Assembly (NCBI GenBank): GCA_946627685.1
Contig: CAMOVV010000087.1
Location: forward strand, 1-5,872
DNA: 5,872 nt
Source: an uncultured Bacteroidales bacterium
GTDB taxonomy: Bacteria > Bacteroidota > Bacteroidia > Bacteroidales > UBA932
Direction: 5' to 3'
The notes under the pieces are model-generated. The model made no database searches. It saw only the letters and a program-made list of their open reading frames with translations, and was not told the origin of the DNA. The position numbers and the translations under genes were made by a program. Positions 1 through 5,872 of the stretch are shown here, piece by piece (the stretch's first letter is position 1; each line of letters opens with the position of its first letter).

Positions 1-118
<118 letters not shown>

Positions 119-124
119 CAGATT

Positions 125-156
125 GCGGCGGTTTCAAAAAACCGCCGCTTGTTTTT
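125..156 (+). terminator. Rho-independent terminator after pheS
   Basis: A perfect 10-bp stem has GCGGCGGTTT at 125-134 and its exact complement AAACCGCCGC at 139-148. It closes a CAAA loop at 135-138 and is followed by TTGTTTTT at 149-156. The GC-rich stem base plus T-tract is a textbook intrinsic terminator for rightward transcription leaving pheS. Oddly, the T-tract ends only six bases before the ATG of the next gene on the same strand. Confidence 0.9.
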
Positions 157-162
157 AAAGCC

Positions 163-954
163 ATGAAAGTCTTAAGATTATTCCTCCTGTTGACTCTGGC
201 GGTGTCCTGCAACCGCTTCACCCCCTTCACCTTCGTCCAGATGAGCGACACGCAGATCGGCTTCCGGGACAGTTCCTTCAGGTTCTGCCATTCCGATTCC
301 CTCATGAAGGCCGCCGTGGCAGGGACCAACGCCCTGCGCCCGGAGTGTGTCATAATCACGGGAGACCTTGTTGACAATGCGGCGGATCCCGTCCAGGATT
401 CCATTTTCCTTGTCCGTCTCGCGGACATCGAGGCCCCTGTGTACCTCGTTCCGGGCAACCACGATTATTCCGGCAGCACCCCGGAAAAGAGGCAGGCCTA
501 TATCGCCCTCCGCGGCTATGACCGTTTCTCCTTCAGGCAGAACGGCTGCGCCTTTGTCGGCATCAATACCAATTCAATCAAGGACAATGTCCCCGAGATG
601 GAGGCCGAGCAGCTGGATTGGCTTGAAAAGGAGCTCTCCGGAGCGGAAAAGTGCAGGTACAAGTTTGTCTTCCTGCATTGTCCCGTGGTCCGGGAGTCTT
701 TGGATGAGAAGGAGGATTATTTCAATTTCTCCTTTGAGCAAAGGGGTAAATACATCGGCCTTTTCAAAAAATACGGAGTGGATATCGTGTTCTCAGGCCA
801 CTGCCACCAGGAATTTGCCACAGAAATCGAGGGCATACGCTTCGTGACGGCCGGTCCGGTGGGAAATCCCCTCGGACACGGATACCCCGGCTACAATGTA
901 GTGAAGGTCGGAAAGGACGGGGTGGAGGTTGCCTACACCGGGACCAGGCTGTGA
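163..954 (+). CDS. Calcineurin-like metallophosphoesterase lipoprotein (CPPED1-like)
   Basis: A 263-residue protein predicted to hydrolyse phosphoester bonds with a two-metal centre; the substrate is unknown. The signature motifs appear in order: S-D29-T-Q31, G67-D68-L-V-D71, G98-N-H-D101, H172 in FLHCP, and G212-H213-C-H215. The first motif is D-x-Q instead of the usual D-x-H. As I recall it, this matches the CPPED1/CSTP1-type branch of the superfamily, so activity is not obviously lost. The ATG at 163 is preferred because it begins a lipoprotein signal peptide (MKVLRLF, hydrophobic stretch, LAVS-C16). In-frame TTG at 115 would add 16 residues encoded by the terminator hairpin and bury the signal. 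Residues just after Cys16 are not acidic, so no Bacteroidota surface-export signal is evident and a periplasm-facing lipoprotein is likely. The start lies six bases past the pheS terminator, with no room for its own promoter in between. The gene converges on the minus-strand unit across a 13-bp gap. Confidence 0.9.
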   Translation: MKVLRLFLLLTLAVSCNRFTPFTFVQMSDTQIGFRDSSFRFCHSDSLMKAAVAGTNALRPECVIITGDLVDNAADPVQDSIFLVRLADIEAPVYLVPGNHDYSGSTPEKRQAYIALRGYDRFSFRQNGCAFVGINTNSIKDNVPEMEAEQLDWLEKELSGAEKCRYKFVFLHCPVVRESLDEKEDYFNFSFEQRGKYIGLFKKYGVDIVFSGHCHQEFATEIEGIRFVTAGPVGNPLGHGYPGYNVVKVGKDGVEVAYTGTRL

Positions 955-967
955 CGCCTAGCTTCCC

Positions 968-2530
968 CTAAGACTTGTCGTAGATATCAATCCTGTTGAA
1001 CATGAGGCGGTTGCCTCCGGAGGCCGGATTCTTGTCAGCGGTGTTGACTATGCGAATCGTATGGGCCCCGGGGCCGAGTCCGCTCGCAAGGAAGAGGACG
1101 TTGCGGTTGATGGGGACTAATCCGCTGCGATAGGTGAAATAGCTGTCAATCCTTCGGACAAGGGTGCCGTCGATATAGATGTCAGCCATTCCGCAGTCCG
1201 TATCCCAGCCGCCCACGAGGCTTACCATGTCGCCCTCGAAGGATATTTCGGCTGACGCCCCGGCCTCGACGGTCTGTACGATGGGCTCGTTGTGCTGGTC
1301 CCACTCTACGAAGCTTTCCCAATTCCCTTTATAGACCCACGCGCTGTCCGTCGTAAAGATGGAACGCACGAAACGCATGTCCGGGAACGATTGGCGGCAA
1401 ACCCCCGTGAAATGAGGCTTTTGAAGCTTTATCGTCCATTTCCCGTCGTTGACGGCTCCTCCCGAGCGGAGGATGTTTTCCTTGGCAAAGCGGGCCGTGC
1501 AGTCCACGGCTTCCTCCCAGCTGTAATCCGTAAAGGCGAATTTCTTCCCCGAGATGGACCCGAGTCCCTGGCGGAACTCTTCCGGAATGGCTTTGAATCC
1601 GTGAATCACACCCCAGAGGGCGGCCGCGTTGGACGAGTTGCAGTCGGCATCCTGACCGCACCGGATGGAGATTTCCATTGTTTTCCTGAAATCCCCGCCG
1701 CCGTAGAGAAGACCTATCACGACGTAGGCTCCGTTGATTTTGGCATCTATGTCGAAGGGGTGGCTGGGATGGCAGATATGGTCCCCCCATTTCTCCTGGA
1801 CGACTTTCCAGGCAGCCTTCCAGTCTGAAGGATCGGCCTTGTAGCAGGCCACAACGTCGCTTACGCATCTTGCATAGCCACTCTCGGCAGGAATGTTGCG
1901 AAGCGCCCCTTCAACAATGTCGAGGATGTCGTCGCTGAAAAATGCGAGAGAGTGCATCGTTGCGATGAATACTCCTCCGTATATTCCGTCTCCGTCATTC
2001 ATGATGGGGCCGATACGGTCGCAATAGCTTCTGGCCAAGACGGGCATTCCCGGGCACATGAATCCGATGAAATCGGCATCTATCTGAAAATCAATATCGT
2101 CTGCATGGATATTATACTGCGCGGAGCCGGTCATGGGCGGACGCAGGCCGTCCCTCCAGTTCTTGCGCGCCTGGAGATTGGCGTGGAAGAGGTCGAATCC
2201 CGCTCCCGCAAAGGCTTCGGCAAGAAGGTCTGAGGATGCGTCAAGGCCATGACGTTCGAGCGTTTGCATAAACGACAGCTGCGTGTAGATGTCATCCTGT
2301 CCCAAAGCCCCCTCGACCAGGGAGTTGTCCCATTCGATCGGTCCTTCGTCGATTGTACCGAGGCAGTGGAACTCATGAGGCTGGCCGAACTGGACGCCGA
2401 TGATTTTTCCGGCCCAGCCCCCGCGGAGCTTGTCCATGTATTCCTCTTCACTGATACTCGTCCGGGATGAACATGAAAGGCACAGGAGAACCTGCGAGGC
2501 TAAGGCAAGGGTGCTGAGAATTTTGTTCAT
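968..2530 (-). CDS. Exported ADP-ribosylglycohydrolase-fold lipoprotein with C-terminal sandwich-like domain
   Basis: A 520-residue protein. Residues 1-20 form a lipoprotein signal (MNKIL, hydrophobic core, LCLS-C20). The ATG at 2530 is chosen over TTG at 2542, which only adds four residues before this signal. Residues 30 to about 350 match the all-alpha ADP-ribosylglycohydrolase fold: KLRGGWAGKIIGV at the start, the first metal-binding motif G77-Q-D-D80, MNDGDGIYGG near 177-186, and the second metal motif G292-Q-D-A-D-C-N298, followed by the alanine-rich helix NAAALWGVIHG. The D-x-D-C-N form replaces the common D-T-D-x and is, as I recall, typical of a Bacteroidota/Planctomycetes branch. Residues from about 395 to 518 are a beta-rich, glycine-containing segment that resembles a sandwich or carbohydrate-binding module; this assignment is weaker. 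Classical relatives cleave ADP-ribose from proteins or dinitrogenase reductase in the cytosol, an unlikely job for an exported lipoprotein. Co-transcription 35 bp downstream of a GH43 gene suggests a glycosidase or carbohydrate-related role, which is inference. Confidence 0.85.
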   Translation of the reverse strand: MNKILSTLALASQVLLCLSCSSRTSISEEEYMDKLRGGWAGKIIGVQFGQPHEFHCLGTIDEGPIEWDNSLVEGALGQDDIYTQLSFMQTLERHGLDASSDLLAEAFAGAGFDLFHANLQARKNWRDGLRPPMTGSAQYNIHADDIDFQIDADFIGFMCPGMPVLARSYCDRIGPIMNDGDGIYGGVFIATMHSLAFFSDDILDIVEGALRNIPAESGYARCVSDVVACYKADPSDWKAAWKVVQEKWGDHICHPSHPFDIDAKINGAYVVIGLLYGGGDFRKTMEISIRCGQDADCNSSNAAALWGVIHGFKAIPEEFRQGLGSISGKKFAFTDYSWEEAVDCTARFAKENILRSGGAVNDGKWTIKLQKPHFTGVCRQSFPDMRFVRSIFTTDSAWVYKGNWESFVEWDQHNEPIVQTVEAGASAEISFEGDMVSLVGGWDTDCGMADIYIDGTLVRRIDSYFTYRSGLVPINRNVLFLASGLGPGAHTIRIVNTADKNPASGGNRLMFNRIDIYDKS

Positions 2531-2565
2531 ATATGCAAACAATTATAAATCAATGTTCTTTATGG

Positions 2566-4347
2566 CTATTTATCCGTGTAGGCGAACACTCCGGCCACGG
2601 CTCCGGTGAAGCCCCAGTAATATGAGGATTTAAGCGTATGGCCGTCAAGTGGCTCTCCGATTTTGCGCCAGTTTTTGCCCCCGTCGAAGGAAACGCTGAA
2701 CACATAATCCACGGCTGTTTCCGCTTCAACCTTGAGGGTGACAGGCTTTCCGGCCTCTTTTTCGCCCAGTGTCTCTTTGAAACTCTTCGCGGTTTTTCCT
2801 CCGCTGATTTCCTCCAGTTTCATCACGACCTTGCCGTCCGCGTCACGGGTCTTTGAGAGGGTCATCATGTTGTCATGGTTCTGGAAAAGCAGGAGTCCGG
2901 CCGCGTCATTCTCGCCCTGGGGGTCGAACGTCATGGTCGTAGTCATTGTGAAAGTCTTTGAGGTAACCCTTTGGCAGATGGCGGAAGGGTTGTCTTCCTC
3001 CCGAAGGCTCACTGTTTTCGGCCGCAGTTCCATCTTTCCGCTGCGGCGGATATGCCAGAACGGCCCGTCGAGACGGCCCTTGTTGAAGTCGAAGTCCTCG
3101 GAACCGGCGGCGCCGCCCTCCCAGGTAAGGCCTTTGAGCGACCCGGAGACCGGATTCCGTATAAACAGCGTGTGGTCGGAAAGTCCTGTCCGTCCGTTCC
3201 AGAGGGGGCCGGGCAGGCGGGTGTCCGTGCCCTTGATGCGGTTGGCTGCGGCAAGGGCCTTAAGGTCTTCGCCAAGGGGAACGAGGGTCGGAAGCTTCTC
3301 TCCTGCAGGCAGTATCACGGGCTGTCCTTCAGTCCAGGTTACGGGATACAGGAAAGTCTGCCTTCCGGTGTTGAAATTGTATTCTCCGTCGTAGGACTCG
3401 GTCCCGAGGAATACGGCATACCACTCTCCCGAGGCGGATTGTACAAGGTCGGCGTGACCCGTGCAGCGGACGTCTGCATCAGGAACGTCCCTCTGGGTGA
3501 GAATGGGGTTGATGGGGCAGGGGGTATAGGGGCCCTTCACCGAAGGAGCCTCGAAGATCACTTCGCTGTGACCGAGCATGGTACCGCCTTCGGCACACAT
3601 GAGGAAGTACTTGTCGCCTATGTGGTACAGATGCGGTCCCTCTAATGCGTCTGGTTGCTCTTCTGGATGTACTCCCGAACGGGCGATGACAGTCATTTCG
3701 CCGGTGACGCCTTTTTCCCAGTCGAAGTCGAAGAGTACTATGGCGTTGTCTTCCGCGTACAGTTTGTCCTCTCCGATCGCATCCCGGCCCGGAGCGCTGA
3801 CGATATATGCCCGTCCGTCATTGTCGAAGAGTATGCTGGGATCTATGCCGGGTACTTCGGGCAGGATCGTGGGTTCGCTCCATTGTCCGGAAGCGGGGTC
3901 GGGGGAAGTGATAAAGAAATTCCAGTACCCCGCGACGTAAGTGTTGATGATGTAGTATAATCCGTTGGCGGGATTGTATGTTATCTGAGGGGCGTAACTG
4001 CCTGTCACGATGTTGGAAGGAGGGGCGAGGAAGAAGTCCTTGTTGCGGCTGAGGGCCGGTCCGCAGGACTCCCAGTGAATGAGGTCGGTGCTGTGCCATA
4101 CCGGCAGTCCCGGGAAATATGCGAAAGACGAGTTGACCATCCAGTAGTCATCGCCCACCCTGCAGATGCTCGGGTCGGGATAGAATCCCGGCAATATGGG
4201 ATTATGATAGTATCCTTCAGGAACTTCCTCCACATCCGTGGCAACATATTCTACAGGGGTGAAAAGCGCCGTCCCGGGCTCGGCCGCGGTGCATCCGGCA
4301 AATATGGCCGCGAGGGCCAGAATCTTGAAAATACTGCTTTTTTTCAT
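2566..4347 (-). CDS. Glycoside hydrolase family 43 lipoprotein (beta-xylosidase / alpha-L-arabinofuranosidase type)
   Basis: A 593-residue exo-acting glycosidase. The start at 4347 gives a clean lipoprotein signal (MKKSSIFKI, hydrophobic core, IFAG-C19); TTG at 4368 would only add seven residues. The five-bladed propeller spans about residues 47-340. The catalytic triad is visible: general base D58 in FYPDPSI, pKa modulator D169 in PGIDPSI, and general acid E236 in ALEGPHLY. H298 in TGHADLV fits the metal or water ligand seen near the GH43 active site. The opening NPILPGFYPDPSICRVGDDY and the FPGLPVWHSTDLIHW stretch resemble xylosidase/arabinofuranosidase subfamilies. Residues from about 415 to 590 (DFDFNKGRLDGPFWHIR, GLLLFQNHDNMM, SFDGGKNW) match the concanavalin-like C-terminal domain that usually caps the active site and favours short xylo-oligosaccharides. 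The residues after Cys19 (TAAEP) are not a strong surface-export signal. The gene is first in a minus-strand pair with the ADP-ribosylglycohydrolase-fold gene. It is intact; the precise substrate cannot be read from sequence. Confidence 0.92.
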   Translation of the reverse strand: MKKSSIFKILALAAIFAGCTAAEPGTALFTPVEYVATDVEEVPEGYYHNPILPGFYPDPSICRVGDDYWMVNSSFAYFPGLPVWHSTDLIHWESCGPALSRNKDFFLAPPSNIVTGSYAPQITYNPANGLYYIINTYVAGYWNFFITSPDPASGQWSEPTILPEVPGIDPSILFDNDGRAYIVSAPGRDAIGEDKLYAEDNAIVLFDFDWEKGVTGEMTVIARSGVHPEEQPDALEGPHLYHIGDKYFLMCAEGGTMLGHSEVIFEAPSVKGPYTPCPINPILTQRDVPDADVRCTGHADLVQSASGEWYAVFLGTESYDGEYNFNTGRQTFLYPVTWTEGQPVILPAGEKLPTLVPLGEDLKALAAANRIKGTDTRLPGPLWNGRTGLSDHTLFIRNPVSGSLKGLTWEGGAAGSEDFDFNKGRLDGPFWHIRRSGKMELRPKTVSLREEDNPSAICQRVTSKTFTMTTTMTFDPQGENDAAGLLLFQNHDNMMTLSKTRDADGKVVMKLEEISGGKTAKSFKETLGEKEAGKPVTLKVEAETAVDYVFSVSFDGGKNWRKIGEPLDGHTLKSSYYWGFTGAVAGVFAYTDK

Positions 4348-4440
4348 TGTTTTCGTGTTTTCGTACAATCTGTGTAAATATAAGAAAAATAAGCCAGGAG
4401 TGGAATAAAATGAATATCTTTACAAGAAAAAACCCGAATA
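4348..4440. promoter_or_regulatory. Divergent A/T-rich promoter region between GH43 and GH38-like genes
   Basis: These 93 bp are the only non-coding DNA between two divergently transcribed glycan-degradation genes, so promoters for both units should lie here. Candidates close to the Bacteroidota -7 consensus TAnnTTTG are TATCTTTA at 4415-4422 for the rightward gene and TATATTTA (reverse strand, 4382-4375) for the leftward gene. Both have A instead of the final G, and neither has a convincing TTG-type -33 element at the expected 19-21 bp distance. No Shine-Dalgarno sequence precedes either ATG, as is usual in this phylum. No long palindromic operator is obvious. The individual elements are tentative; the region call rests on the divergent layout. 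Confidence 0.45.
4349..4364. repeat. Perfect 8-bp tandem repeat (GTTTTCGT x2) in GH43 leader
   Basis: GTTTTCGT at 4349-4356 is repeated exactly at 4357-4364. On the GH43 coding strand this reads ACGAAAAC twice, ending one base before the ATG at 4347. It occupies the place of the ribosome binding site in an A-rich leader. Two copies could arise by slippage, and the repeat may simply provide an unstructured A-rich initiation region. Confidence 0.8.
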
Positions 4441-5872
4441 ATGAATAAAAAGTTCCTTTCGCTTCTGCTTGCAGCCGCAATGTTCCCTGCCGCGGCGCTC
4501 GCGCAGAATTATTTCGTAGATGGTTTTCATGGAGGAGTTTACGGCCATTATCCTCTGAAGACATATACCGGATATATGTGTAACCTGCTGGACGAAAACC
4601 CGGGGTATAAAATAGGTCTTGAGATAGAGCCCGAGACTTGGGACAGCGTAAAGGTCGTCGCTCCAATTGATTACGAGCGTCTAAGGAAATATCTTGCTGA
4701 AGGCGGCAGGGTCGAATACAACAACCCCACGTATGCCCAGCCATATTTTTTCAATATCGGCGGAGAAAGCGTCATCCGGCAGATGGAATACGGCATTAAG
4801 AAGCTCGAAGAGCACTTTCCGGGCATCAGCATGAGCACATACGCCTGCGAGGAGCCCTGTTTCACCAGCTGCCTCCCCACCGTGCTCGCCGGATTCGGGT
4901 TCAAGTATGCGTCGATAAAGAATCCGAACACCTGCTGGGGCGGCTACGCTTCTCCTGTCAAGGGAGGTATCGTCCGCTGGACAGGTCCTGACGGCACATT
5001 CATCCGTGCGGTGCCGAGATATTCCACCGAAGCCCTCGGAAACGATGTCTGGACGACCACGGCTAACGGACTTCATCCGGACTACTATACCGCCGCAGCC
5101 TCCGATGGAGTCCGGCATCCTGTCGCCATGTGTTTCCAGGATGCTGGCTGGACCAACGGGCCCTGGCTTTCGGAAGAGAAAAAGGAGAAGGAATCCGTCG
5201 TGAACGTCACCTGGACGGAGTATTTCACCCGTGTCGCCAATCGGGACAAGGCGGTGCCCTACCGGATGAACCAGGATGATGTCAGGGTGTCCCTTGTGTG
5301 GGGGTCTCAGGTTCTCCAGAGAATCGCAAGGTCGGTGAGGAAGGCGGAAAATTCCATAGTCACGGCGGAGAAAATAGGAGTAATCGCCAGTCTTGCAAAC
5401 AATTATGACTATGACCATGCCGCCATGGACGAGGCCTGGCGGACACTTCTTCTGTCGCAGCACCATGATTCGTGGATAGTCCCCTACAACGGACTGAAAG
5501 ACAAGGGGACCTGGGCGGACTGGATTGTCGGCCGGTGGACTGCGGGCACTCTCCGGACGACGGAGGACGTCATTTCCGAAGCCGCCCTTTCCTTTGGTGG
5601 CGCCGGCTCTGGTACCTTGCGGGTGTTCAACACCTTGCCTTATCCGAGGGAAGAGGTCGTGGAGACCGTCCTGTCCGGATGTCCCTCCGGAAAAGAACCC
5701 GTACTGGAGGGCCCTGACGGGGAAACGGTTGAAAGTGAATATGATGACGCCAGCGGAAGGCTTTCTTTCATGGCCAGGGTCCCGGCATTCGGCTTTGCCG
5801 CCTACAGAATCGGCTTCCGCGACGGGGCAAAAGGTCCGAAGCCGGAAGACGCCGGTGCCTACAAGATTGAAA
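4441..5872 (+). CDS. Secreted GH38 (alpha-mannosidase)-like protein, divergent, 3'-truncated by window
   Basis: The 477 codons visible are open to the right edge. The ATG at 4441 begins a signal peptidase I-type leader (MNKKFLSLLL, alanine-rich core, ending ALA before Q22), so the protein should be periplasmic or secreted. The body follows the GH38 plan. An N-terminal strand carries DGFHGGVYGHY (25-37). Next comes a region like the GH38 'sgEslvRqllyG..y....FG' segment: GGESVIRQMEYGIKKLEEHFPG (107-128). The nucleophile strand is TYACEEPCFTSCLP (133-146), followed by GFGFKYASIK. In the helical middle domain, SQHHDSW (339-345) is equivalent to the GH38 QHHD motif that supplies a zinc-ligand histidine. 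From about residue 390 a beta-rich C-terminal part begins. Two key positions differ: the H-x-D zinc motif reads H30-G-G32, and by hand alignment the catalytic aspartate is E137. Classical GH38 enzymes remove alpha-mannose using zinc; with these changes, activity and substrate are uncertain. Divergent pairing with GH43 suggests shared regulation. Confidence 0.72.
   Translation, partial: MNKKFLSLLLAAAMFPAAALAQNYFVDGFHGGVYGHYPLKTYTGYMCNLLDENPGYKIGLEIEPETWDSVKVVAPIDYERLRKYLAEGGRVEYNNPTYAQPYFFNIGGESVIRQMEYGIKKLEEHFPGISMSTYACEEPCFTSCLPTVLAGFGFKYASIKNPNTCWGGYASPVKGGIVRWTGPDGTFIRAVPRYSTEALGNDVWTTTANGLHPDYYTAAASDGVRHPVAMCFQDAGWTNGPWLSEEKKEKESVVNVTWTEYFTRVANRDKAVPYRMNQDDVRVSLVWGSQVLQRIARSVRKAENSIVTAEKIGVIASLANNYDYDHAAMDEAWRTLLLSQHHDSWIVPYNGLKDKGTWADWIVGRWTAGTLRTTEDVISEAALSFGGAGSGTLRVFNTLPYPREEVVETVLSGCPSGKEPVLEGPDGETVESEYDDASGRLSFMARVPAFGFAAYRIGFRDGAKGPKPEDAGAYKIE

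Noticed and set aside
955..967. Possible bidirectional terminator between the convergent genes
   Set aside because: The 13-bp gap has no stem-loop with a T-tract on either strand that I can see; termination here is not supported.
1292..1868. Open frames of about 178 codons on both strands inside the ADP-ribosylglycohydrolase-fold gene
   Set aside because: Both are alternative-frame shadows of the conserved coding sequence; neither shows a family motif.
2531..2565. Possible separate promoter for the ADP-ribosylglycohydrolase-fold gene in the 35-bp gap after GH43
   Set aside because: The gap is A/T-rich but contains no paired -33 and -7 elements with correct spacing; its short length fits operon spacing better.
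2732..3645. Two long plus-strand open frames (220 and 224 codons) opposite the GH43 gene
   Set aside because: They overlap each other and the intact GH43 gene, start without a promoter or leader, and translate into low-complexity Ser/Arg/Pro- or Gly-rich shadow sequence.
4681..5466. Long minus-strand open frame (261 codons) opposite the GH38-like gene
   Set aside because: It lies wholly antisense to a gene with clear family motifs, its translation shows no signal or recognisable domain, and it is explained by GC-rich codon usage of the sense gene.

Overview
The window looks like chromosomal DNA from a fairly GC-rich member of the Bacteroidota, probably Bacteroidales (an Alistipes-like or related gut lineage is possible, but this is inference). 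Four points support this. No start codon has a clear Shine-Dalgarno sequence, and leaders are A/T-rich instead. Three of the four full or near-full genes encode lipoproteins. The CAZyme set (GH43 with a C-terminal sandwich domain, exported ADP-ribosylglycohydrolase-fold protein, GH38-like protein) is typical of Bacteroidota glycan-degradation loci. The TTG codons that extend several frames upstream are best ignored in favour of ATGs that begin clean signal peptides.

Layout. Positions 1-118 hold the 3' end of pheS (phenylalanyl-tRNA synthetase alpha subunit, + strand), followed by a perfect 10-bp intrinsic terminator (125-156). Only six bases after its T-tract, a calcineurin-like metallophosphoesterase lipoprotein gene starts (163-954, +). 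It converges, with a 13-bp gap, on a two-gene minus-strand unit. The upstream gene of that unit is a GH43 beta-xylosidase/alpha-L-arabinofuranosidase-type lipoprotein (4347-2566). The downstream gene is an exported ADP-ribosylglycohydrolase-fold lipoprotein with a C-terminal sandwich-like domain (2530-968). A 93-bp A/T-rich divergent intergenic region (4348-4440) separates this unit from a + strand gene. That gene encodes a secreted, divergent GH38 (alpha-mannosidase)-like protein and runs off the right edge (4441-5872).

How the parts fit. The three right-hand genes look like part of a glycan-degradation cluster whose products act in the periplasm or on the envelope: a GH43 exo-enzyme for pentose side chains, a GH38-like candidate glycosidase, and an exported ADP-ribosylglycohydrolase-fold protein that is unlikely to meet ADP-ribosylated protein in the periplasm and may act on glycosides. 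No SusC/SusD pair, regulator, transposon, tRNA or CRISPR is visible. The most interesting points are the substituted catalytic constellation of the GH38-like protein, the exported ADP-ribosylglycohydrolase-fold enzyme co-encoded with GH43, and the terminator placed directly against the phosphoesterase start codon.
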